Shown here: positions 26,790 to 35,948 of the stretch, piece after piece
How positions within the stretch are numbered: the stretch's first letter is position 1
How the letters are laid out: each line of letters begins with the position of its first letter
Assembly (NCBI GenBank): GCA_026119935.1
Contig: JALRMH010000040.1
Span: 307,684-371,683, forward strand
Direction: 5' to 3'
DNA length: 64,000 nucleotides
From: Endothia cerciana
Taxonomy: Eukaryota; Ascomycota; Sordariomycetes; Diaporthales; Cryphonectriaceae
Notes under the pieces: model-generated
Database searches by the model: none
Told to the model about the DNA's origin: nothing
Seen by the model: the letters and a program-made list of their open reading frames with translations, nothing else
Made by a program: the position numbers and the translations under genes

Positions 26790-28351
26790 CTCGAATACAA
26801 GAGAGAGCCGGTTAGCAGTTACGAGCCGAGTTTGAAAGAGAAATCACCTTCCTTGACCGAGACGGAGCTGTGGGTCGGACGAAGAAGCAGGCGTGGGGTT
26901 ACACGATGTAACAGCTGGATAGCAACGGCTCTTCATAGAAGATCTAAGATATGTCTTTTAATTTGATTCTTCCTGGTGACGAGCGTTCAGGACACTTGCG
27001 GGGGTCGCCGGCTATATTGGGCTTGATATTAGATACCTGGACCGGCACTGTTCTTGTGTCGTGATTTTACTCACACGAGTTGTTGATAATGCCAGAACAA
27101 GCAAGCTTTGGAATTCGTACATACCAGCACGCTAATCCCCACCGACCCCTCCGTCTTTCCGTGCTATCGGCTGCACGGGGTAGGAGGAGGCGTGCTCCGA
27201 GAGCAAGGACCATCGTTAGGACTTCGGCGGCGCGCGATCCCTGGTTGCGTAGGCGATGGGACGGCGTTTTTTTTTTTGGGGGGGGGGGGGGGAGGTCCCG
27301 GCGCCGGCGGGATGTCAAAGGTGTCAGACATCCAGGATCAGGCCTCGCTTCTCCCGCGTCCCGATACGACCCCCTTCTCTAACCTTGCCGAGGGGACCAT
27401 TGCAGAAGGCCAACAATTACGGCCCCCAATCGGAGCCGGAGGTTATACCGGCTTGTTTTTTTTCCTTGGGACTTCTGGACCAGCTCCTTAGCCCTGGCAC
27501 CCAAACCAACATGAGCCTATTAGGTGAATCTGTGCCACCTTGCCCTGTGGAGGCTACTAGCGGTCTACGAGCATAAGGGTAGGGAAAAGGGTGAGACACC
27601 TCTTCAAGGACATGGAGCCACGCAGGAGGAGCTGATATTGATTATAGAATCATGGGACAGCCTTTCACCTTTTGCACATCACTCAGCTGGTAGTAGATAC
27701 TACTGTTTCATCCTGGGCCCCAAAGAAACAGCCCACCCGGGGATGCAGTGTTACTATCTCTATCCTGCTCCCCATCCTGCAATGCACATAACGAGGCTTT
27801 CCCGATCAAAAGCTGAGGAACTTGTGATCGACCATTCCCCCCCACGTTGACCAGGAGCAAGGGTCCTCATCTCTCGTATGCGAAGGAACCATGCACGGTG
27901 CCGGTCGCCGTGTCTCAGTCTGACAAGGCTACGGGAGGGACTGACTATACCTACTGGAGCCACAATTTGCATGTGGGAAGGATGGATTCACATTTGCAGA
28001 ACACTGTTGGGCTGGCCGGCCAAGGATCTCGCTCGAGTTTCTCAGCCGCAGCGTTAAGTCCGGTCAGCTCTCTAACAGTACTATAACATGGGGAGGGAAG
28101 CTCGACTCTGTGAGCGTAGAAAGAATTGAATGGATTATCTAGACAAAAGAATATCTGTGAGATGAGCCTGAAAGAGGTGGTTTAAGTAGGCAAATTGGCC
28201 CAGGGCTAGGGTCCAGGGGCGTGTTGGTAAGCTGGGCGCGGAGCCTATTACCTTCATAACATCCACGGCTGGCCCACACCGCCCTCACGCTGGAACGAAC
28301 AGCTCTCCACCTCAACCACAAAGTCGATCAAGGCATATACGCACACACGAG
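26790..28351. other. Intergenic region, no gene recognised
   Basis: Bases between the bZIP stop and the EthD-like start. It contains a T11 run joined to G15 (27267-27292), similar in form to the T9-G13 tract at 4501. No protein-like frame was seen. Confidence 0.5.
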
Positions 28352-28896
28352 ATGGTGCCACTGATCAAGTACACTGTGACCCACTACCGCAAGGAGGGTG
28401 TCTCCCACGAGGCCTTCATCAAATGGTTCACTGAGGAGCACCTCACGGCCGCCGTTCCCCTTATGAAGAAGCATGGCATCGAGTCATACAGCCTCGTGTG
28501 TACACAGCCCGAGTTTTCCAACTCAGGAACCTTGGTTTTTGGTGGGTTTTTTTCTTCTTCTTTCATTTTTTGTGTCTTCCCTCTCTCCACCGATTAGTCC
28601 CGCTCACATAACATGGGGTAATAGTTCGTCACGCCGCCAGACCTGGCCCCTGAGTTCAAGGGCGCACTAACGCACGTCCGGCCAGGCTGGGTCGTGAGCC
28701 AGGTCGACTGCGTGCTCAAGTACGAGGTGGAGGACCTGCAGCAGATCGTCGCCCTGGCCCAGGACCCCGAGTGGATACGAGAAGGCCGTGAAGGACCAGG
28801 ACGACTGGGCCGACCTGTCCAAGGCCGAGGTCCACATCGGGTACGAAACCCCCGTACCTACTAAAGACGGGCGAGATTGTCAACCTGAGCAGGTAG
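28352..28896 (+). pseudogene. EthD-like small protein, frameshifted
   Basis: The first exon begins MVPLIKYTVTHYRKEGVSHE and has the layout of EthD-domain proteins: small dimeric alpha/beta-barrel proteins found near polyketide or degradation genes, often of unknown activity. A probable ~90-base intron (about 28535-28624, ending TAATAG) leads to a second exon with the typical RPGW segment and a DPEW segment. Immediately after DPEW the conserved continuation YEKAVKDQDDWADLSKAEV is one base out of register (near 28773-28776). A second one-base shift is needed near 28870 for the family-like ending GEIVNL. Two breaks in ~110 codons point to a dead gene, though base-calling errors are possible. The family call is moderately sure; no substrate can be inferred. 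Confidence 0.6.
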
Positions 28897-29272
28897 AAAG
28901 ACGTGCGGTGTGTGTGTGTGCGTGGAGCAGCAGCCTGGTGTCCGGCGGTTGTTTATGCCTGCACAGATATAACCTAGGTGAGATCGTCCAGATGCTGAAG
29001 TATCATTGGGCGTGAGACCAAGTTCAGATTGATCTTAAGAATTTTGCATTCTGACTGTCGAATTTGACGGCATTGTTGACATGTCATGATCAACCCCCTG
29101 TGTCCAGGCTCTATTATTGAATCCTTAGAACAAGACGCGGATCGAACCGTCACTGGGCCCTGCCATCATAGCCACGAGTGCTAGAAGCAAAGGGCTGCTC
29201 TTATTCTTCGTCGTAGTATTCCCATCGCAACTGGTCGACTGTGCGTAGAAGAGGCCAACTCGTCTCGCGATC

Positions 29273-30372
29273 ATGCATCAATTCAAGAACAACCAGATAG
29301 TATGCATAGTAAAACAGGCTGGAGGAACCAACATGTGAGTAATTCCCCCCCGGGCCCCGCCCCAAGGGTCCCTATGACCTGCCTCCGGTTCCTCGAAAGT
29401 GATCCTGGTACACTGACTACCGTCTCTTGTCACCAGCATGGTTACTACATGGAGCAACTTGATAAAAGCGCCAGTATGATACACAACCGGTAGTACAGCA
29501 ACGGCACTGGGGGTGAGATGGACGACACGCCTAACGGGCTCAGCGAGATCGTCAAGCAAGAGGAAAAGGAGGCTGATCAATCCGCTATTGAGCCCGTGGA
29601 GAAGCATCTAGCCAAGGATCAGGCGACAACGCCAGGTGGGAGACAACGCAGCTGATCAGGTTCCCAACAAAACACGCCCAGTAGCATAAGAATTCTCGCT
29701 CCTGTGCTGGCCTGTGAACGCATGGCGGCAGCATGGCCGACTACAACAACGACTGGATCAGCGCCGTGTCCATGTTAAACGCCTTCCCAAGTGACCATAC
29801 CTTCGGCAGCGTGAACAACTCGCGCTCTTCCTTCATCGTCAACCAGGACACGGCCGACTGGTTCAGCTGAAACGCCTACGCCGCATCAACTTTCTCCGTG
29901 AACGGAATCTCTCTGGCAAATTCCCGAATAAGACCTCTCAGACGGGATGCAACGATGTCTCGTACATGTCCAGCATCACTACAAATGCCAAAGTGCAGTT
30001 GAGGGGTGGACCAGTTCGTTCCAGACGATCTACAGCGTCGTGACGCAAAGTGTACATGCCGAGTATCTCAACGTTATCGATTGCGTGGTCGCCTATGAGG
30101 ACTTTGCCTCCGCCTTTGACGGAATCTTCGAGGTTGCGGTGCTGAGCACCATCTTTTTTTCCGGCGACGCGAGCAAGCCGAGCATATTGATCCATAACCC
30201 TAGTATCACCGATTCCCCTGCTTCGATGGTACAGAGCTTGCCGCAGAGCTCTGAAAGCGCAGAAATCAATAGTGTGAATTTCCTGGACTACAGGTACGAT
30301 GAAGTCAATACGGCGGACGCGCCGGCGGACATAGGGAGTGTGGCGGGTATTCTTTGCGCACCCTCGACGTGA
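29273..30372 (+). pseudogene. Unidentified degraded gene
   Basis: Protein-like segments occur in sequence but in changing frames. Visible: an opening MHQFKNNQIVCIVKQAGG followed by a GTGAGT donor and a CAG acceptor near 29437; a segment HGYYMEQLDKSASMIHNR ending in TAG; an acidic stretch with GGEMDDTPNGLSEIVKQEEK; a likely intron (about 29636-29730); then MADYNNDWISAVSMLNAF, with an in-frame TGA near 29869 after DTADWFS. A last open frame runs 29947-30372. Local amino-acid order looks coding (NG, SN, DW-rich), but no known family was recognised. Stops and at least two frame changes suggest decay. It lies beside the incompatibility block. Confidence 0.4.
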
Positions 30373-30443
30373 GCCTTTGCTTCGGTGCTATGTCATAGAA
30401 CAAGTAATTAAGGCTTTCTCAGCGACGATAAGATAGATCCTTG

Positions 30444-30506
30444 GCCATGGTGGTCTCCATACTGCACTGTGACCTTGCCTGATGCCTCAGTCTGCCTATA
30501 CAGGCT
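30444..30506 (-). other. HET-s-type amyloid repeat r2
   Basis: The repeat runs from SLYRQTEASG through the core GKVTVQYGD to HHG. It is the closest of the two effector repeats to the motif at the start of the neighbouring NLR; both end V-x-V-Q-Y-G. Confidence 0.7.
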
Positions 30507-30536
30507 CCCGACTCCTGTAGCCACGGATTTGCCCTC

Positions 30537-30596
30537 AACCTCGCCACCATACCTAATTCGCGCGTCGTCTTTCGCCACATTGCCCAAGTACTGATG
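30537..30596 (-). other. HET-s-type amyloid repeat r1
   Basis: Encodes HQYLGNVAKDDARIRYGGEV, the first of two pseudo-repeats in the HeLo gene. The A-R-h-x-h-G core (h, hydrophobic) matches the pattern of HET-s repeat 1. Spacing to the next repeat is 30 residues, against 36 in HET-s. Confidence 0.7.
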
Positions 30597-31275
30597 TTTG
30601 ACCTGGCCAGCCATAACCTTGGCAATCGACTCCTGGAGAAGCTCGTCCTCACCCTCGCTGGCCTTCTGCAGCATCTCGACACCCCTCGCGGTGTCGGCCT
30701 GCAGTGCCGGCGCCTCTTCAAGGCTGAGTTGACGCTGCTCGTCCTTCGCAGCCGGGAACATCTCCACCAGGTCTTTAAGCAGCGGGCCAACGTCCTCGAT
30801 GAGCCGGTTGAATTTTTTTCTCTTCATACGAAGCCCATGAGGCCTCTTGTGAGAAGGTGCTCCGTTTCTGCCGCTTGAGTGCAAGGCTTTTCATTCCCTG
30901 GTGGATGGCCTCTACGTCGGCGCCCAGATCGGGGGCTCCTCCTGCGTTGCCACCTTCCGTATCAGGGCCTTTAGAGGCCTTTTCAAATTTCTGGGCGCAT
31001 TTCTCTGTCTCCTCGAAGAGATAGGTGATTTGGCCCGGGACCTCCTTCACCTTTTGGATCTCGTCGTCGGATTGCACCGAGATTCCATGGGCCGAGTCGT
31101 TGATGGCGTTGGCCCATCTGGATAGTCGAAGTTTGAGAAGGTCCAACTTCAGCAGTGCCGTTTGATAATTCTTACCGAACTGGCGGCCGACCTGAACATA
31201 CTCGAAACAGTCCACACAGGACGTGAAGATTGCGGCGAGGCTGACGCCGCCGACAGTTGAACCGGCAACTTGCAT

Positions 31276-31738
31276 TCTAGAAAAATTTATACTATATCGT
31301 CCGAGGGACAAAGACGAAGTAACCTAAGAAAATCGTTTCAGTTGAGAAGTTGGATGGCTGTTGGTGCGTAGGTGAAAAGAGAGTCCTCGACTGCACACAG
31401 CTGTCATTCAGGCTCGCGTGATCGGCTGGTTGAGGCTGAATGGCTGTTCTCAAGTTCGCGCGCATATTTTTACTGTGTTGCCATCCTGGTGCATACTCGC
31501 AATATCGTGTCGAGCGGTGATTCGTACGATGTGGCTTCGGCGTGTCGCCAATGCTTACTATATTCTGTGCAAGATGAGCCGTCACTCTTGCGAAGCCACC
31601 CCCGCTTATTTCGCTTTGTGCATTGGGTACCTATATATGTTGCAAATTCTTCACTCCACCGAAGGAAGCGCACTGTCAAATATTCTTGAATTTCTTGGTC
31701 CGAAGGGTGTAATGTGCGACTGTTAAAGCAGATTCTCA
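31276..31738. promoter_or_regulatory. Divergent promoter of the HeLo/NLR pair
   Basis: 463 bases separate the start codons of the divergent HeLo and NLR genes, so both promoters must overlap here. Open frames in it have no recognisable product. No specific regulatory site is claimed. Confidence 0.55.
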
Positions 31739-33557
31739 ATGGATTCACTACGACACCACCGTCATGACTTCTCGCACAACAAATTCTCAGTCTCTGGTGG
31801 AGAGGTGCACGTTCAATACGGGAACAACTGTCAAAGTAAGGACCAAGTTATGTTTATGAGGCGTGAGGCTTACATGTATTGTTCTAGGTTCGCAGGTAAC
31901 GGAAACTAGCTGGGTAGACATAAGTAGGCGGATATTTGGTACAGAGCTAGTCTTCTCTCAAAGAACTTTCTAAAAGTCACCGTAAAGAAGAAAAACTGAA
32001 AGCCTGACTGGTCTATGGTTCCTAGAGGGAGAGGTATCTTGCCGTTGGAGGTCTGAGCCATATTCGTTCTTGTGGCTCTACGGAACAAGTCAGTATACGC
32101 CTCCCTGATCATCAGTATATCAACTTTGTTTTGGGCGTTTGCTCACAATTCGCCAGCTGGGTGCGGTAAAACGATGCTGTGGTCAGTCAAGTCACTTCGA
32201 AGTCGCATGGCGCACCAAGTATCTGATGTGGACTAACTCATCGGAAGCTCGTCTGCTATTGAAAGAGTTGAAGTCGCATCTTCGGCATATCCCAAACCCT
32301 CATTGATATATCTTTTATCCACGGTGACCGTCGCCGGCCCCAAACATCAGATACTCCCATCCGAAATCTTGTGTATCAACTCGCGGGGCACAGTGATGAA
32401 ACACGAGCTCATACGATGAGAGTCTACAACAGAGGAGGTGGTGGCAGCCGACTTGCTGAATATGACCAGCTACTGTCCGTCTTCGAAGACTTGTTGGAGA
32501 TTCCATTAACAATTTTCATCGTCATTGATGCTCTCGACGAGTGCGTAGACCAGAGCGAAACATGTGCTTTTCTAAGGGAGCTCTGCGATCGTCAGTCTAC
32601 GCAAGTTCGAATAGTTTTTAGTAGCAATACTACCCAATCTCGAGACTCAGAAAGGACTTTGAACAAACTGAAGACGGACAAGGTTTATGTCATCAAAAAG
32701 TCTGTCAAAAGGGATATCGAAGCGCACATCCGGAAACTGGACCTGGACCAGTGGGATGATAGCCAGAAAGACACAATCATTAGCAACATAACGGAAGGCT
32801 CCGACGGCTCGTATGTGAATCTTTTCAAAAGTCTCTCGGTTTCAAGTACTCACACCTCTTCCTATTACAGATTTCGATGGGCAATTGGTCAGTTGGTGAA
32901 TGTTCAGCAATGTACGCAGAGGAAGAGCTAGATGAAACACTTGGCTCTCTCCTCGAAAGTCTAACTGAAACCTATGAACGAACACTGTCGAATATTACGA
33001 GTCCATCCAGTATTCGGAATCTCAGGACTCTGCTGTGCTGGCTTCTTCATGCTCGAAGACCACTGTGAATCGAGGAGCTTCGTCAGACCGTCGCCATCAA
33101 CCGGATTGAGAAGCCGTACTTCGATCCAAAGAAGCGTCTCAACCAGCGACCGAAGATTCTTGATCAATGTACCTTCTTGATCGCAATAGATGAAGATGAA
33201 AGCACAGATGGCATGTTCACTGTGGATAGAGACGATGTCACCGATCATCAGCCTAGCGCTGGACCAACCTGGTCAAATAAGCTGGTGCTTCGACTGGCTC
33301 ATTCAAGCGTCGTTCAGTTCCTTGACCAGACTGAAAGTCTTTCTGAGCATGCGAGACGATTTACCATCTCGATGACTGCGGGTCACACGATCCTGGCTCA
33401 ATCACCTCTCGCGTACATCATCCATGTGGATTCGAGCGCCACAACACCAGAGGCAACACACGCGGTCGATTGTCCTCTCTTCGAACATGCGATCCAATAC
33501 TGGTATCATCATGTACAACAAGCTGGTGTGCCTGAACTTAGAGACTATGCAAGCTGA
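31739..33557 (+). pseudogene. NACHT-type NLR with N-terminal amyloid motif, degraded
   Basis: In fungi, STAND/NLR proteins sense a ligand, oligomerise and trigger an effector. The first ~30 codons encode a motif ending GGEVHVQYGNN, like the neighbour's amyloid repeats; a 52-base intron (31836-31887, GTAAGG...TAG) follows. The reading then stops at 31971-31973. A P-loop-like segment (SPAGCGKTML, ~32147-32180, first Gly replaced) and a Walker B (FIVIDALDEC, ~32514-32544) mark the NACHT domain. A second intron ending at about 32870 restores GSFRWAIGQL. Further breaks are a frame change near 32915, before the YAEEELDETL helix, and an in-frame TGA at 33066-33068 in RRPL-stop-IEELRQTVAI. The coding trace ends after a LAHSSVVQFL segment typical of the winged-helix region; the C-terminal WD, ankyrin or TPR repeats expected of this class are missing. 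Sense orientation and position suit the partner of the HeLo gene. Confidence 0.75.
31763..31828 (+). other. NLR N-terminal amyloid motif (r0-like)
   Basis: Residues 9-30 of the NLR open with HDFSHNKFSVS and end GGEVHVQYGNN. The core VHVQYGN aligns with VTVQYGD of the HeLo repeat 2 and IRYGG of repeat 1, on the opposite strand ~1.3 kb away. In het-S/nwd2 an equivalent NLR motif templates the effector's fold. Confidence 0.7.
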
Positions 33558-33595
33558 TTGACAAAGCTCTTCAAACCAGATGGGATGTCTACCGG

Positions 33596-35552
33596 TTGGT
33601 CACGTACCCAAATATTTCCACAAGGTACAATCCTTGGCCAGGCCCACATGTTTCTACCACAGGTCTCGAAGACAACGCCGAGGACAACAATTTGTGTACG
33701 GTCTTTCGGGGAATATCGTATCAAGAGCTTGAGAAGCAATCGGGAATGAGCCATAGGACGCATGCCACTCTTGTTGCCTCAACTCGTGAATGCAGACTTT
33801 GCGAGATGATTCAGTGCGCGCTGCTTCAGTTCGGGGTGGCTCGACACAGCCAACTATCCGCTAAGATCTCTCTGTCGCTGCAGAATTCGGAATAAATTGC
33901 TAGTGAATTAGACGATGAGATTTGTCGCAGGGCCGGGAATGCGGAAATCACATTGAGAGCAGAAACTCAGGACCCCTTCATGTTGATCAGCTGCTACTGC
34001 TACTTCAGCCGTCTGCATCTTTACACAAATCCAGGGGAGACAAATCTAGGTGAGTGATTCCAGAAGTGACCCGAACACGCCTTCACAAGTCTTTACAACT
34101 GGCTCTGTAATTAACTCAAGAATCTCGTATTGCGCCCAGTATTTTGGGGAGACCGGTACATTCAAATCCCCGATCAACTACATTTCTTGACAGTTGCACA
34201 AGCTGGTTTGAGGAATGCCGAAAGACCCATCATAAATGTCGCGAACATGCTTCGTCAATTCTTCTTCCCCCGAGATTGATCGACATCAGCGAAGAGCGCA
34301 TTCGCTTGATGACACCGCAAGAATGGGCAGATACGTGACCCTCACATACTGTTTGGGCTCAGCAAATCGGCCGACTGTATTGATGATTCTCTATGCATCG
34401 TTCAAGGCGACCATAGGGACTGGGAAAGACCCGCATCGGAGCTCGCAGAATACTACGCCAACGCCGAGTTAAAACATCGCGGCGGGCGTTAAGGATTCTT
34501 CTGCTGACATACTGAACCGTCCGAATATCACCCCGATTTCCACCATCCCGTGTCTGTGGCTCGGGGGGGGGGGGGTTTTCGTTGGATGGTTGGGTACCGA
34601 GTCATACTGTGATCCCCGTGGGCCAAGAGTGTCAGATTTCCCGGATGGTTGCAAGTATGAGTCGCCTCCTCACACACGTGCGTGGACTATGCAAGAAATC
34701 AGATTGGCTCGCCGCAACCTAGTGTTCCAAGGCGACGGAGAATGGCCTGTGAACTCAGACGCAACATGTACGACCCTGACGTCTCAGCTGTACATGCAAT
34801 GCCAGGAGGAAATCCGATGAGAGAACGGCAGAAGAAGGCCACCAACGTCGGAAAGCTCCTCGGCGTGGTCCAGTTTGGTTGAGGAGTATTCTGGACGAAA
34901 GTTGACCTTCAATTCGGACAGGCTTCCAGCTTTCTCGCGCATTGCCCTCGACTATTCACGTGGTGCGGAACAACAACTTGGAGAGTACCTAGCTGGATTG
35001 TGGTCGCACGACTTGCTTCAGGGCCTCTTATGGGGGGCCAAGAGGAGCACCCAGAGGAGACGCGATGTTTGCCTGGCAAATGTGGAGCATCATCATGGTC
35101 TTGGGCTACAATACCCGGGCAGGGTGAAACATCTCTGGCCGTTGAACGTAACTACCGGTTGCCTCCGTCCGGGTTATAGAATTAGACGGTTTGGATCTTC
35201 GCCATTCGACCGACTGGCCGAGGGGTTACTCTTGGTGCGGAGTGCTTTGGTTGAGGTCGAACCCATCCAAGAGACCTTGAGTGCTTGGACCGATGACATC
35301 GAGATTAACATTCTCATTGATGGCGAACACAAAACTGAGCTAAGGATGCGCTACTTCTTATATCACTTCGATACTCCAGGAAGCAACCGATTATACGCCC
35401 TTAAAATCACTTGTCGGATTAGACTACTCCTCATGGATAGCGCTCAGGAAAATGGCAATATGATAAGGGTAGGATCGATTATTATTGCTAAACCAGATAC
35501 TCCAAAGTGGACAGCTATATGTGAACAACGTGACATAAAGATAGTTGAATAA
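33596..35552 (+). pseudogene. HET-domain protein, multiply disrupted
   Basis: HET-domain proteins mediate heterokaryon incompatibility and cell death in filamentous fungi. Signature pieces occur in correct order but in different frames: ECRLCEMIQCALL (~33790), the entry to the HET core RYVTLTYCLGS (~34331), IDDSLCIVQGDHRDWE (~34381), TRAWTMQEIRLARRNLVF (~34676), and the late motif ASSWSWATIPG (~35088), which lies outside the open frame 34875-35552 that covers the rest of the C-terminus. The stretch normally between the YCxGS and IDSLCI motifs is largely deleted. A G13 run (34563-34575) falls inside the gene, the only such run in coding-derived DNA of the window. At least four frame changes rule out a functional product. 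It directly follows the NLR relic in the same orientation. Confidence 0.78.
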
Positions 35553-35948
35553 AGGTAATATAGAATAGAATAGTAAGTTAAAAAGAACTTTAGCTCTTAA
35601 TAAGCTTAAGAAACACTTGTATACAAACAATAATTAATTAGTTATTTGCAAGCGGTTTAGAGAAAAAAAGTGCTTAATAAATGTTTACCGGTTTATAAAT
35701 ACCCAGGCCACCCGCCATCTACCAGAAAACTACTCTCATAACGCTCTCTTATTAAGCATCGAAAATATCAAGCTGCTAAGATTGGCAGCTTGCTGCCTTT
35801 TACTATCGAAAATCATGTTTGCCTCACATCCGCCTACGCTTGACGAGGGGGCCAAACTTCATCAGGGCGTCGAGCATCCCCACGGGTTTTCAACTCGGCG
35901 AGAAGAATGGGCATTAATGAGAAGCAAAGGTGTCTATCCTTATTGCCC
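35553..35948. other. AT-rich spacer
   Basis: Roughly 35560-35700 is clearly richer in A and T than the flanking DNA, with repeated TTAAT/TAATA words. No gene was seen. It separates the HET relic from the 3' end of the esterase. Confidence 0.5.

Larger units (their letters stand above)
30408..31275 (-). pseudogene. HET-S-like HeLo protein with C-terminal amyloid repeats, one frameshift
   Basis: The N-terminal ~220 residues match the HeLo domain of Podospora HET-s/HET-S: CVDCFEYVQVGRQFGKNYQT, LDLLKLRLSRW, and a KRQK...ASWASYEEK segment. In HET-S this domain becomes a membrane-disrupting cell-death effector when the C-terminal prion domain forms a beta-solenoid. The C-terminus here holds two imperfect ~20-residue repeats (30537-30596 and 30444-30506) whose cores, DDARIRYGG and GKVTVQYGD, resemble the two HET-s repeats. 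The frame is broken by one base at a seven-base T run on + (30813-30819); overall length otherwise fits 288 residues, against 289 in HET-s. The start at 31275 is chosen because the Met directly precedes the conserved HeLo N-terminus. Either this is a silenced allele or the run is miscalled. The NLR gene lies head-to-head 463 bases away. Confidence 0.82.

Noticed and set aside
31906..32112. Antisense frame within the NLR region (68 codons, -)
   Set aside because: It looks locally protein-like but is short, lacks a recognised family, and lies opposite the NLR coding trace.
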